The position numbers and the translations under genes were made by a program. From positions 1 to 64,000 of the forward strand of contig JBEVJK010000085.1 of the NCBI GenBank assembly GCA_040510195.1: a DNA stretch of 64,000 bases, read 5' to 3'. Origin of the DNA: JBEVJK01 sp040510195 (GTDB lineage: Bacteria; Pseudomonadota; Alphaproteobacteria; Rhizobiales; Rhizobiaceae). The notes below the pieces were generated by a model, which worked only from the letters and a program-made list of their open reading frames with translations, ran no database searches and was not told the DNA's origin. Each line of letters begins with the position of its first letter. Positions within the stretch are counted from its first letter, which is position 1. This document shows positions 42,615-52,787 of the stretch, one piece after another.

Positions 42615-42948
42615 CTGAGAACACCAAGGCAAATGGATCACGCAAGCGTCAACCGAGGATCCAGATCTTGCGGGATCTTACACCGGCGATGAGGCGGAGG
42701 TCGGCCGCTACGCCCAACGAGGTATTTAGTCAAAGGTCTTAGACGGCTAGGGCACACGGCCGAGCGGAGAGAGGCGGTAGCAGAGAGGGGTCCGGCAACC
42801 CCCGGCCCACCCGACCTTCATCGCACGACCAGCCCGCACAAAGCCGGCCTCAGCAGGTCACGGTTGCCGACAACTGCACGGTCCAAGTTGAGGAACTTTG
42901 ACCAAGTTTCCGCATTCTTCTCGATCGGCGCATTCGTTGGGGGGCAGG
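42615..42948 (+). other. divergent intergenic region, nothing recognised
   Basis: A gap of 334 bases between the low-complexity secreted protein (minus) and the broken hybrid kinase (plus). It must hold both promoters. I see no gene and no clear repeat. A GGGGGGCAGG ribosome site ends it. Confidence 0.4.
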
Positions 42949-45900
42949 ATGAGCCTCGGTTTAGGAATCGATCGCAAAACAGAGCTGCGACGTTCCGATA
43001 TCCTGTTTGAGCTAGGGGATCGCATCCGGGAAACCCAGGATCCTGAGAAGCTGGCCTACGCGGCGGCCGAGTTGTTGGGCCGTCAACTGGAAGTCAGCCG
43101 TGCGGGCTACGGAACGATTGATACGGGGCGCGAGACGATCACGATAGCGCGCGATTGGAACGCTCCAGGAATAATAAGCCTCGCAGGGACGCTGCAATTT
43201 CGCGACTACGGTTCCTACATCGAAGACCTCAAGCGCGGCGAGACCGTCATCATCGAAGATGCCGAGCTCGACGGCCGTTCGGCAGCAAACGCGCAAGCTC
43301 TCAAAGCAATCAGCGCCCAAGCGATCGTCAACATGCCGATCATCGAGCATGGGGGAGTGGTAGCTCTCCTGTATCTCAACAATGCGACGCCCCGGAGATG
43401 GATGGACGAAGAGATAGCGTTGATCTCGGAAGTCGCCGAGCGCACGCGCACGGCGGTCGAACGCTTACGCGCGGAACGTGCTCTAAGGGAAAGTGCTGAA
43501 CGGCTATCGTTTCTCGATGTGCTCGGCAAGGAAACGGGGTCCGCTTCGGATGCGGATTCCCTCATGCGGATCGCAACACGCCTCGTTGGAGAGCATCTGC
43601 AGGTTTCGACCTGTGCCTATGCAGACATGGAGCCGGATCAGGTCACTTCACCATAAGAGGAGACTGGAGCGCCGCCGGGTCGCCGAGCATCGTAGGTCAT
43701 TACAGCCTGGCGGACTTCGGCCGTCTTGCCGTCTCAAACCTCAGCGCCGGCTTGCCGCTTGTCGTCAACGACAACCGGGTGGAGCTTGATCCCCATGAAG
43801 CGCAGACCTTTCTGGACATCGGAATTGCGGCCACCATTTGTATGCCGCTGGTAAAGCAGGGGCGACTAACTGCATTGATGGCCGTCCACGACAAGCAACC
43901 TCGCAGGTGGACAGATCGCGAAAAGGCACTGCTGGCCGAAGTCACTGAGCGCTGTTGGGCCCATATCGAGCGCGTCCGCTCCGAACAAGCGGCCAGAGCA
44001 AGTGACGAACGGCTTAGACTGGCAACCAAGGCGGCCGAGATCGGCACCTGGGACTACGATCCCACTACCGGTGATCTTCGTTGGGACGACAAGTGCAAGG
44101 CGCTGTTCGGTTTGCCGCCAAGTGCGGAAATCACCTACGAAGGCTCCTTCTTGGCCGGCCTCCATCCGGAGGATCGGGATCGCGCCCATGAGGCAGTGCA
44201 GCGGGCGCTCGCGCCCCAAGCTGCTGCGCGATACGACATTGAATACCGGACGATCGGTCTCAGTGACGGTGTGGAGCGATGGATTGCTGCGACAGGTGAC
44301 GCCATCTTTGAGGGCGGCCGTGCAAAGCGCTTCATCGGAACGGTGATCGACGTTTCTGCGCGAAAGCAGGTCGAACGTCATCTAAAGATCATGAACGACA
44401 CCGGCGCCGCCGTCGCTGCGGAACTGGACCTCGAACGGATCGTGCAGACGGTGACCGATGCAGGCGTCGAGCTCTCAGGTGCGCAGTTTGGCGCTTTTTT
44501 CTACAACGTGCTCGACGACCAAGGCGGCAGCTACATGCTCTACGCACTCTCAGGAGCGCAGCGTTCGGCTTTCGAGGGCTACCCTATGCCGCGCGCAACG
44601 GCAGTGTTCGAACCTACCTTCAAGGGAACCGGTGTCGTACGTTCCGACGATATACTGCGTGATCCGCGCTACGGTCGGAACGCCCCCCGAAAAGGCATGC
44701 CCAAAGGTCATCTTCCCGTGAGGTCATATCTTGCCGTTCCCGTCGTCTCCCGGTCCGGGGACGTGTTGGGCGGGCTGTTCTTTGGCCATTCGGCGATTGG
44801 TATCTTTCGGCCCGAGCACGAGGCCGCCCTCCTTGGACTGGCGGGGCACGCGGCGACTGCGATCGACAACTCACGTCTTTTCAAGGCGGCTCAGACCGAG
44901 ATCGTCGAGCGTCGCCGAGCGGAAGAAGCGCTCCAGACTCTCAATGCCACCTTGGAGCAACGGATCGCCGACGAAGTCGCGGAGCGCACAAAGGCTGAGG
45001 AGCACTTGCGACAGGTGCAAAAAATGGAAGCCGTGGGCCAGCTAACCGGTGGGATCGCCCACGACTTCAACAACATGCTCGCCGTCATAATCGGGGGCCT
45101 GAACCTGGTGCAGCGCAAGCTGGCGAAGGGTGAGACCGACGTTCAACGCTTCATCGAAGGAGCGGTTGACGGTGCCCAGCGTGCCGCCGAGCTGACGAAG
45201 CGGCTGCTGGCATTCTCGCGCCAGCAGCCGCTCTCCCCAAAGCGCCTGAATCTCAATAGGCTAGTGGGCCGGATGAGCGAGCTCCTGAGCCGGACTCTCG
45301 GCGAAACCATCCAGGTAGAAACCGTGCTTGGTGCGGGGTTGTGGCATGTGGAAGTCGATCCTGCACAACTTGAGAGCACGCTCCTCAATCTTTCTGTCAA
45401 TGCGCGTGATGCAATGCCTGCCGGAGGCAAGCTAACGATCGAGACGTCAAACGCTCATGTCGATCGCACCTATGGCCGGGAATACGCGATCTCCGAGGGC
45501 CAGTACGTTCTGATTGCCATCACCGATACCGGCACCGGCATGAAGCCTGAGGTTATCGCGAAGGCCTTCGACCCGTTTTTTACGACGAAGGGAGTCGGCA
45601 AAGGGACGGGTTTGGGTCTCAGTCAGGTCTATGGCTTTGTCCGGCAGTCGGGCGGCAGCGTAAAGATCTATTCGGAAGTTGACGTCGGCACCACGATCAA
45701 GGTTTACCTGCCACGCTCCCACGTGGGTGAGACTGACGATGTCAACGAACAAGTGAGTGCCACTCACGTTGGGAACCCGACTGAAATCGTGATGGTGGTT
45801 GAGGATGAAGACCGCGTGCGCGCGATGGCCGTCGAGACGCTTCGAGACCTTGGCTACTCGGTTATTGAGATGCGCGGACCCGTTGAGGCGCTGGAAGCCA

Positions 45901-46140
45901 TAAGAACCGGACGAATACCGTCACTGCTGTTCACGGATGTTGTCATGCCGGAAATGTCCGGTCGCGAATTGGCAGATAGAGTCAAGGCACTGCAGCCTGC
46001 TCTCAAGGTCCTCTATACCACCGGCTACACACGCAACGCTATTGTTCACAATGGTCCTGGATTTCGGGACGGATCTTCTTTCAAAGCCGTATACGGTCGA
46101 AGACCTCGCAAAGAAGGTGCGTGCGATCCTGGACCGCTAG
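42949..46140 (+). pseudogene. multi-GAF/PAS hybrid sensor histidine kinase with two frameshifts
   Basis: Read together, the frames give a soluble hybrid kinase: GAF 1 (from MSLGLGIDRKTELRRSD), GAF 2, PAS (GTWDYDPTTGDLRWDDKCKA), GAF 3, HisKA (GGIAHDFNNMLAVIIGGL), ATPase (DTGTGMKPEV, GKGTGLGLSQVYG) and a C-terminal receiver (LLFTDVVMPEMSG). The frame is lost twice. Near 43641-43643 one base appears missing: the first frame stops at 43656 after PDQVTSP, while HFTIRGDWSAAGSPSIVGHY continues in the next frame. Near 46052-46058 a GT unit seems lost: the receiver end TDLLSKPYTVEDLAKKVRAI continues in another frame to the stop at 46140. Net, the original frame is restored. Either a true pseudogene or sequencing error; a 43752-start product would still hold a kinase core. 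Confidence 0.75.
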
Positions 46141-46383
46141 TGTCAGGCAAGGCCTGGCTTCTCGAAGGCGCCCTACACTGTGACCGAGTTGCACACGACT
46201 GCGGGAGGCAGGGCCGCCCGGATCGTCAATCACAAGATCGCTTGGGAGATCAAATAGGACGCACCTTGCCGCCTGTCGCCCGCGTTAGGATGAGCTTCTC
46301 GCGGCTGAGGTAGGAGGTGTCCATGAAAGAACTCAGATGTGAGAGAGCCGAGCCCATTCCGTCGGTCGGAGTCTTGGAGGCGA

Positions 46384-46812
46384 CTAGCTCCCTTTCTCTG
46401 CTGGTGGCGGCACACCTAACACCGTGACGCCCGTAGTGAAGTCTACCACGAGTTTACATCCCGCAAGTACGTCGCGGCCTATACGAATGTCGTGTGGCGG
46501 AGCAAGCGACGGCAGACCGGCTACTTTCAACTCAAGGTCAAGTCGGGGCAGAATAAGGCGAACCTCATAAAACTGGCTCGCAATTACTTCGCGGCCCGCC
46601 TCACGGATGCTGGTCGATCCAAGGGATGGCAAGTTCAACATGTCGGCGAGGCGGGGGCTAATCCCGGTCCCGGAAGCTCCAGTGTCCAGTTGCGCGAGAG
46701 CCCCGATCATTCGCTTGCAATCTCGGGGGCCGATGAAAGCCTCTACAGTCGGCCCCCGTTCAGCAAGTTCGCTGATGGCCTGCGTGATCTGGATCGTAAA
46801 CCATTTCGCCAT
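46384..46812 (-). CDS. small retropepsin-like (clan AA) aspartic protease
   Basis: A 142-residue protein with the single-lobe aspartic protease signature AQLDTGASGTGISPRLADML (D-T-G-A-S) and the later IGRDVLAGCKLVVDFTTGVT, which together match bacterial retropepsin-like proteins that work as homodimers. There is no signal peptide or membrane helix, so it appears cytoplasmic. The ATG at 46812 is the first before the conserved part but has no clear ribosome site; the frame extends upstream to 47211 without support. It is isolated, between the broken kinase and a gap. Activity is inferred from the motif. Confidence 0.6.
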   Translation of the reverse strand: MAKWFTIQITQAISELAERGPTVEAFIGPRDCKRMIGALAQLDTGASGTGISPRLADMLNLPSLGSTSIREAGREVIASQFYEVRLILPRLDLELKVAGLPSLAPPHDIRIGRDVLAGCKLVVDFTTGVTVLGVPPPAEKGS

Positions 46813-47278
46813 GCAGGAACTATTATAGCCGCAGTGCGCGCCCAGAGCAGCCCGAAATGCTTGACGACGCCCCTGAACACACACAGAACATCTACCTCTT
46901 ACGACTAATGTAATTTTGGACGGTTCCGTGAACGATGCGCGACCAGAACGCGAAACCTGTGTCAGAAGAATACACTCACAAGTTGGGGGCGGCGCTGTTC
47001 GAAATGCACCATCGAGCGAGCCGCGCCGATGAAGAAGCCGATCGTCTACGCCGGATTGTCCATGTCGCGCGAGGCGCCCTTGAGCGGCAAAACTGGCGGG
47101 TGAGGCGATCCTGGCGGAGACTGCCGTGGATTGAGCTCTCCTGGGGAAAACCCGAAGCACTGGCGAAAGCGCGCCAAGCCGATGCGGCTGCCCGAATGTC
47201 CAGCGGGGCAAGCAAGGGTTCCGGGCAAACCCTAAATGGTTCAGCGAGGACCGGGAGGGCGCCTTTTGCCTTCACGCC
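46813..47278 (+). other. gap with one doubtful plus-strand reading frame
   Basis: This 466-base stretch separates the protease and amidase genes. A frame at 46935-47327 could encode 130 residues (start MRDQNAKPVSEEYTHKLG, with charged helix EEADRLRRIVHVARGAL), but it has no ribosome site, turns into Ser/Gly/Arg-rich sequence and runs 49 bases into the end of the amidase gene. I judge it doubtful. Nothing else is seen. Confidence 0.3.
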
Positions 47279-48700
47279 TCATAGAAGCGGCGGCGGCCGG
47301 CGGCCGGGCCAGTCGGTCTGCCGATGATAGGCCTCACCGATCCTCAGCACGTCCTGGTCGCCGCCACGCCGCCCCATCAGCTGCATGCCCATCGGTAGCC
47401 CGTCGTCCGAGAAGCCGACCGGCACGCCCAGCACCGGCAGGCCAGCCAGCGAAGCGGGCACCACCACCTCCATCCACCGGTGGTAGGTGTCCATTGGCCG
47501 GCCCGCGACCGCCTTCGGCCAATCGAGCTTGGCATCGAAGGGGAACAGCTGGGCGCTCGGCATAGCCAACACGTCGTAGCGTTCGAAGAGGTTCGCGAGG
47601 AACGCAAACCACTCCGTACGCACGACGCTCGCCGCGTGGATGTCGAGGGCACCGAGCCGGCTGGCGCTCTCGACCTCGTACAGCAGCTCCGGTTTTAGAT
47701 GACTGCGCTTTTCCGGGTCGTCGTAGAGGTCGCGCTTGCCGGCCGCGTTTGCGAAGCTGCGCAGCACGAGCCAGGCCCGCCACAGGCGGTCGGGGTCGAA
47801 GGCCGGCGCCAGCGGCTCGACCCGCAGGCCGAGGCTCTCCAGGACCCCAAGCCCGGCCTCGCAGAGATCCAGGATGCCTGGTTCCAGCGGGTAGTAGCCC
47901 TGCCACGCGCCGATCCAGCCGACCTTCAGGCCGTCGCTGAGCGGGCGTTCGAGTGCGGCCAGGGCGCCTGGCATTGCCGGCAGGGCATGCGGGTCCCGGG
48001 CGTCAGGCCCGGCCAGCGTGCCGAGCAGCGCGACGAGGTCGCGCACACTGCGCGCCATTGGGCCGTCGGTGGAAATCTGATGCAGGAAAAGATCGCCGAC
48101 GGCGTCGCGGGGGACGAGGCCGAAGCTCGGCCGGAAGCCGTAGACGTTGCAGAAGGCAGCGGGGTTGCGCAGCGACCCCATGGTGTCGGAGCCGTCGGCG
48201 ACGGGCAGCAACCGCGCCGCCAAGCCTGCCGCTGCGCCGCCGCTCGAGCCGCCCGCGGTGCGCGACAGGTCGTAGGGGTTGCGCGTCACACCATGCACCG
48301 GGTTGTAGCTGTGCGAGCCGAGGCCGAACTCCGGCGTGTTGGTCTTGCCGATGAAGATGGCGCCGGCCGCGCGGATGCGCGCGGCGATCAGCTCGTCCTT
48401 TTCGGGCACGTGGTCGGCATAGAGCGGCGAGCCGTAGGTGGTGCGCAGGCCGGCTGTGTCGACCAGGTCCTTGACCGCAAACGGCATGCCGTGCAGCCAG
48501 CCACGGCGCGGCGCCGCGTCGGCGGCCCTGGCCTCGGCCTCCAGCGCTCCGCGCGGCCGGAGCGAGACAATCGCGTTGAGGCTCGGATTGAGCCGCTCGA
48601 TGTGGTCGAGATAGGCCGCCATCACCTCGACCGCCGAGATCCGGCCGGCGGCCATCGCCGCCGACAGGTCGAGCGCGTCGAGGTCGGTGAGCTCGCTCAT
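47279..48700 (-). CDS. amidase-signature family amidohydrolase
   Basis: A 473-residue amidase-signature enzyme with the Ser-cisSer-Lys triad: K77 (MPFAVKDLVD), S152 (TAGGSSGGAAAG) and S176 (GSDTMGSLRNPA), with the normal 24-residue spacing between the serines. It hydrolyses an amide bond in the cytoplasm. Its start is 37 bases after the polyamine-type binding protein gene on the same strand, so it is probably the fifth gene of that transport operon and acts on the imported compound or its amide derivative. The substrate is not readable from the sequence. Length is normal. Confidence 0.88.
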   Translation of the reverse strand: MSELTDLDALDLSAAMAAGRISAVEVMAAYLDHIERLNPSLNAIVSLRPRGALEAEARAADAAPRRGWLHGMPFAVKDLVDTAGLRTTYGSPLYADHVPEKDELIAARIRAAGAIFIGKTNTPEFGLGSHSYNPVHGVTRNPYDLSRTAGGSSGGAAAGLAARLLPVADGSDTMGSLRNPAAFCNVYGFRPSFGLVPRDAVGDLFLHQISTDGPMARSVRDLVALLGTLAGPDARDPHALPAMPGALAALERPLSDGLKVGWIGAWQGYYPLEPGILDLCEAGLGVLESLGLRVEPLAPAFDPDRLWRAWLVLRSFANAAGKRDLYDDPEKRSHLKPELLYEVESASRLGALDIHAASVVRTEWFAFLANLFERYDVLAMPSAQLFPFDAKLDWPKAVAGRPMDTYHRWMEVVVPASLAGLPVLGVPVGFSDDGLPMGMQLMGRRGGDQDVLRIGEAYHRQTDWPGRRPPPLL

Positions 48701-48737
48701 GGCGCGTGCGGAGCGGTGGGCCGCTCCGTATCCCGCG

Positions 48738-49766
48738 TCACTTGGTCACCGAGGTCCAGATCTTGGTGTAGAGATCGTTGACCTCGGGCGGGCACGGCGT
48801 CAGGAACTCGCCGGCCTTCTCGAACTCGGCGGGTACCACCAGCTCGGGCGCCGTCTTCATGTCCTCGGGCAGGAACTTGTCCGAGCCCTTCACGCCGTTG
48901 GCATATTTCGCGAAAGCCGAGATCAGCGCCGCATTCTCCGGCTCCATGATGAAGTTCATGAACAGCTTGGCGTTGTCGACATTCTTGGCGTCTTTGAGGA
49001 TGGCGACGCTGTCCATGAAGATGGGGTAGCCTTCCTTGGGATAGCCGAAGCGGATGTCGGGGTTGGCGAGACGCGAGCGCATGACCGCACCGTTCCAGTA
49101 GTAGACAGCGGAATAGTCGCCGTTTGGAAGCTTCTCGGTGACGCTGTAGTCCATCGACAGCCATTTGGCCTTGGCCTCGACCAGCTTGTCGCGGACCTTC
49201 TTCAGGAGTTCCTTGTCGTCGGTGCACCAATCGCCGCCGAGATACTTGATCGTCGCGAACATCACGTCGGTCATCTCCGGCTCGACGTTGATCTTGCCGA
49301 CCAGCTCCTCGGGCGGATCGAGGAAGATCGCCGAGGTGTTGATGTCGCCGCCATAGACCTTGCTGTTGACACCGATGCCGCTGAGACCCCACTGCCACGG
49401 CACGGTGTAATGGCGGCCCGGATCCCAGGGCACGTCGACCCAGCGCGGGTCGAGGTTCTTGAAGTTTTCCATCTGGTCGGGACGCGCCTCCAACAGCAGC
49501 CCCTCCTTGACCCAGATGGGCACGAAGTTGGCCGACGGCACGACGATGTCGAAGCCGTGGCCGCCGGCGCGCACCTTGGCGAGCGCGGTGTCGTTGGAAT
49601 CGTAGTCGGTGACCGTCACCTTGACTTTGTGGGCCTCCTCGAACTTCTTGATCAGCTCGGGGCTGGTGTAGTCGCCCCAGTTGTAGATGTTGAGCTCGCC
49701 CTCGGCGAAGGCCGCTCCGGCCGAGGCGAGGAATGCCGCAGCGGCCGTCGTCAATTTCCATTTCAT
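48738..49766 (-). CDS. polyamine-type ABC transporter periplasmic binding protein (PotD/PotF family)
   Basis: A 342-residue periplasmic binding protein with a Sec signal (LTTAAAAFLASAGAAFAEG) and the family opening LNIYNWGDYTSPELIKKFEE. Further matches to PotD/PotF are FDIVVPSANFVPIWVKEGLL and YTVPWQWGLSGIGVN. Cargo is probably putrescine, spermidine or a related amine, perhaps acylated given the linked amidase. The ATG at 49766 opens the signal peptide. It is the fourth gene of the operon, 32 bases after the PotC-like gene. Confidence 0.88.
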   Translation of the reverse strand: MKWKLTTAAAAFLASAGAAFAEGELNIYNWGDYTSPELIKKFEEAHKVKVTVTDYDSNDTALAKVRAGGHGFDIVVPSANFVPIWVKEGLLLEARPDQMENFKNLDPRWVDVPWDPGRHYTVPWQWGLSGIGVNSKVYGGDINTSAIFLDPPEELVGKINVEPEMTDVMFATIKYLGGDWCTDDKELLKKVRDKLVEAKAKWLSMDYSVTEKLPNGDYSAVYYWNGAVMRSRLANPDIRFGYPKEGYPIFMDSVAILKDAKNVDNAKLFMNFIMEPENAALISAFAKYANGVKGSDKFLPEDMKTAPELVVPAEFEKAGEFLTPCPPEVNDLYTKIWTSVTK

Positions 49767-49798
49767 GGTCCGTCTCCGTGGTTGTGGCGTTTCGGGTT

Positions 49799-50605
49799 TC
49801 AGATTCTTCGCCGGTTGAGCAGGAAAAACGCCGTGACGATGACCACCGACAGCGCGAGGAAAACGGTGGCGATGGCGTTGACCTCCGGCGTCACGGCGCG
49901 CCGCAGCTGCCCCAGCATGTAGGTCGGGAGCGTGTCCTGGCCGCCCGACTTGACGAATTCGGTGATGACGACGTCGTCCAGCGAGATGACGAAGGCCAGC
50001 ATGAAGCCGGCGATGATGCCGGGCCTCAGCAGCGGCAGCGTTACCCGGCGGAACGCCATCCAGGGCGTCGCGTAAAGGTCGGCGGCGGCGCGCTCGAGGG
50101 TGAGATCCATGCTTTCCAGCCGCGCCCTGATCGGCAGATAGGCGAAGGGGATGCAGAAGGCCGAGTGGGCGGCGATCAGGTAGCCCAGGCCTGAATAGCC
50201 GCTCCATACCTTGACGCGCGAAAAGACGATCAGCAGAGCCACCGCGGTGACGATCTCGGGCACCATCAGCGGCTGGTTGATGAAGGCGTATTTGAAGGTC
50301 AAGCCGCGATAGGGCGGCGTGCGGGTGGTGGCCAGCGCCGCCATCGTAGCGGCGACGGTCGCCACCGAAGACGCCACCACCGCGATGACCAGCGAGCGCA
50401 GGGCGGCGTCCCGGACGCTCGCATTGGCGGCTGCGGCCTGGAACCAGCGCAGCGACAGGCCGGTCCAGACGGCGACGGAATCGTCGGCGTTGAAGGCGAA
50501 GACGACGAGCACGACCATCGGCAAATAGAGCAGCGCGAAGGTGAACATCGCCACCAGCGCGAAGCCGGGCTGGCGGCGGACATCGAAGTGCCGGGCGCTA
50601 GCCAT
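49799..50605 (-). CDS. polyamine-type ABC permease (PotC family)
   Basis: A 268-residue inner-membrane permease with six helices (for example FALVAMFTFALLYLPMVVLVV at the N terminus) and the ATPase-contacting loop EAA-like block LERAAADLYATPWMAFRRVT. The C-terminal FVISLDDVVITEFVKSGG is typical of PotC/PotI. The ATG at 50605 overlaps the end of the PotB-like gene by eight bases, which implies coupled translation. Partner of the PotB-like protein. Confidence 0.87.
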   Translation of the reverse strand: MASARHFDVRRQPGFALVAMFTFALLYLPMVVLVVFAFNADDSVAVWTGLSLRWFQAAAANASVRDAALRSLVIAVVASSVATVAATMAALATTRTPPYRGLTFKYAFINQPLMVPEIVTAVALLIVFSRVKVWSGYSGLGYLIAAHSAFCIPFAYLPIRARLESMDLTLERAAADLYATPWMAFRRVTLPLLRPGIIAGFMLAFVISLDDVVITEFVKSGGQDTLPTYMLGQLRRAVTPEVNAIATVFLALSVVIVTAFFLLNRRRI

Positions 50606-51524
50606 GCCGGTCGCTCGAACGCGAGGCATTGCGGACATAGACCAGCAGCGCCACCATGACGATCCCCATCAGCGTGATCGACAGGGCGGCGCCGAGCGGC
50701 CAGTTGCGCCCGGCGCCGAACTGCAGCTCGATCAGGTTGCCGAGCATCATGTTCTTGCCGCCGCCGAGCACGCGCGGAATGACATAGGCACCGAGGGATG
50801 GGATGAAGACCAGGATGGAGCCGGCGACGATGCCCGGCATGACCAGCGGGACGACCACCCGGCGCAGCACCTGCAGGCGGCTGGCATAGAGGTCGTAGCC
50901 GGCCTCGACCAGCCGGAAATCGAGCTTTTCGAGGCTGGCATAAAGCGGCAGCACCATCAGCGGCAGGTAGACGTAGACCATGCCGAAGAGGATCGCCCAG
51001 TCGGTGAACATGATCTGGATTGGCCGGTCGATGACGCCGAGCCAGAGAAGCAGCGTGTTGAGGACGCCTTCGTTGCGGATCACCTGCTGCATGGCGAAGG
51101 TGCGGATCAAAAGGTTGGTCCAGAACGGTAGGGTGACCAGGAAGACCCATACCTCGCGGGTCTGGCGCGGCCGGGTGGCGATGAAATAGGCGGTGGGGAA
51201 GCCGAGCAGCAGGGTCGCTACCGTGGTGACCAGCGACAGCTTCACCGAGCGCCAGAAGATCGACAGATGGGCGTCGGCGAAGGTCAGCGTGTCGTCGAAG
51301 ATATCGCGCTGGAAGAACACCGAGAACCAGCCGTCGAGCGAATACGTGCCGAGCTTCACGTCGCCATAATCGGCCTTGGCCATGAAAGAATAGGCCAGCA
51401 TGACGAAGAGCGGGCCGATCGCCGCACAGAAGATGATGAGCAGCGCCGGCGCTGACAACAGCCAACGGTCGACAATCCCGCGTCGGGCCGCGGCATCGGC
51501 GACAAGACCCGCGCGCCCGGCCAT
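50598..51524 (-). CDS. polyamine-type ABC permease (PotB family)
   Basis: A 308-residue inner-membrane permease. The first helix is LLSAPALLIIFCAAIGPLFV, and the EAA loop reads LVEAGYDLYASRLQVLRRVV. TLPFWTNLLIRTFAM and FIPSLGAYVIPRVLGGG are hallmarks of PotB/PotH permeases. Its ATG shares one base with the stop of the ATPase gene (TGATG). Forms the channel with the PotC-like protein. Confidence 0.88.
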   Translation of the reverse strand: MAGRAGLVADAAARRGIVDRWLLSAPALLIIFCAAIGPLFVMLAYSFMAKADYGDVKLGTYSLDGWFSVFFQRDIFDDTLTFADAHLSIFWRSVKLSLVTTVATLLLGFPTAYFIATRPRQTREVWVFLVTLPFWTNLLIRTFAMQQVIRNEGVLNTLLLWLGVIDRPIQIMFTDWAILFGMVYVYLPLMVLPLYASLEKLDFRLVEAGYDLYASRLQVLRRVVVPLVMPGIVAGSILVFIPSLGAYVIPRVLGGGKNMMLGNLIELQFGAGRNWPLGAALSITLMGIVMVALLVYVRNASRSSDRHG

Positions 51525-52636
51525 CAGTCTCTCAGCACCTGGGCGGCGCCGCTCTGGATGCGGACGCCGACGTCCTGGCCGACCTCGAAGCCGTGCCGGT
51601 CGCCACGGCGGTTCTGCGCGCGGACGAGGAAGAGCCCGCCGGAGGGCAGGCGCACGCGGAACTGGGTGTCGACGCCGGAATAGACGATGGCATCCAGCGT
51701 GCCGGAGAGGTCGGCTCCGTTGCCGGCAGCGCCGATCGTCGCATGCTCTGGCCGGACGACCACCGTCACCTTGCCGGCGGGCATGCGGCCTGCCGCGACG
51801 TGGGCGGCGAGCGTGCCGCCGCCGTTCAGCCGCACCTCGGCACTGTCGCCCGCCACCGAGGCCACCTCGGCGTCCAGGAAGTTGGTCTCGCCGATGAAGT
51901 TGGCGACGAAGCGGTCGGCAGGATGCTCGTAGATGTCGCGCGGCGCGCCGACCTGCAGGATGCGCCCGCTCGACATGACGGCGATGCGGTCCGACATCGT
52001 CAGCGCCTCCTCCTGGTCGTGAGTGACAAACACGAAGGTGATGCCGGTGTCGTGCTGCATGCGCTTGAGCTCGATCTGCATGTCCTTGCGCAGCTTGTAG
52101 TCGAGGGCCGACAGGGGCTCGTCGAGAAGCAGGACTTTCGGGCTCGGCGCAAGGGCACGCGCCAGCGCCACCCGCTGGGCCTGGCCACCGGAAATCTGGT
52201 CGGTGCGGCGGCCGGCCAGTTCCTCCATGCGAACCAGCTGCAGCATAGCGACGACCCGCGCGGCGATCTCGGCTTTGGGTCGGCCGAGCATCTCGAGGCC
52301 GAAGGCGATGTTCTGGGAGACTGTCAGATGGGGGAACAGCGCATAGCTCTGAAACACCGTGTTGACGGGCCGGCGATAGGGCGGCAGGCGGGCGATGTCC
52401 TCGCCGTAGAGCAGGATCGCGCCGTCGGTGGGATATTCGAAGCCGGCGATCAGCCGGAGCAGCGTGGTCTTGCCGCAGCCGGACGGGCCCAGCAGCGTGA
52501 AGAACTCGTTCTCGCGTATGGCGATGGACACGTTGTCGAGCGCGCGAAGCCCTGCCGGCTCCTGGCCGAAGACCTTCGTCACCTCGCGGGCTTCGACCGC
52601 GATGCGCCTCTCCCCGGCGCCATGAGGTCCCGGCAT
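51524..52636 (-). CDS. polyamine-type ABC ATPase (PotA family)
   Basis: A 370-residue import ATPase: Walker A GPSGCGKTT, signature QISGGQAQRVALARAL, Walker B VLLLDEPLSALD, switch His in VTHDQEEA, and a C-terminal TOBE-type regulatory domain (TVVVRPEHATIG). It energises the PotB/PotC-like permeases. The ATG at 52636 begins the conserved part; the frame runs on to 53065 only as a shadow of the divergent amidohydrolase gene. First gene of the five-gene operon. The 151-base gap upstream (52637-52787) is the divergent promoter region. Confidence 0.88.
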   Translation of the reverse strand: MPGPHGAGERRIAVEAREVTKVFGQEPAGLRALDNVSIAIRENEFFTLLGPSGCGKTTLLRLIAGFEYPTDGAILLYGEDIARLPPYRRPVNTVFQSYALFPHLTVSQNIAFGLEMLGRPKAEIAARVVAMLQLVRMEELAGRRTDQISGGQAQRVALARALAPSPKVLLLDEPLSALDYKLRKDMQIELKRMQHDTGITFVFVTHDQEEALTMSDRIAVMSSGRILQVGAPRDIYEHPADRFVANFIGETNFLDAEVASVAGDSAEVRLNGGGTLAAHVAAGRMPAGKVTVVVRPEHATIGAAGNGADLSGTLDAIVYSGVDTQFRVRLPSGGLFLVRAQNRRGDRHGFEVGQDVGVRIQSGAAQVLRD

Positions 52637-52787
52637 GCCTTGCCCCACTCTTCGTCTTCTTCTTGCCGGCGTCGCCTGCGGTCCCTCGTCCCAGGCGCGC
52701 CGACTTTCGGGCCAAGCGTATTTGACGACATGGCGTCCGGCAAGGCGGGTCGCTATGAATGGCCTAAGACCAACGCGAAGGTAATCC

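Noticed and set aside
42949..46140. Programmed ribosomal frameshifting to make the intact hybrid kinase
   Set aside because: Neither break sits at a recognisable slippery sequence and two separate shifts would be needed; mutation or sequencing error is simpler.
50598..52715. A 705-residue frame covering the PotB-like gene and the region of the PotA-like gene
   Set aside because: The first part is a shadow of the PotA-like ATPase; the permease begins at the ATG at 51524.
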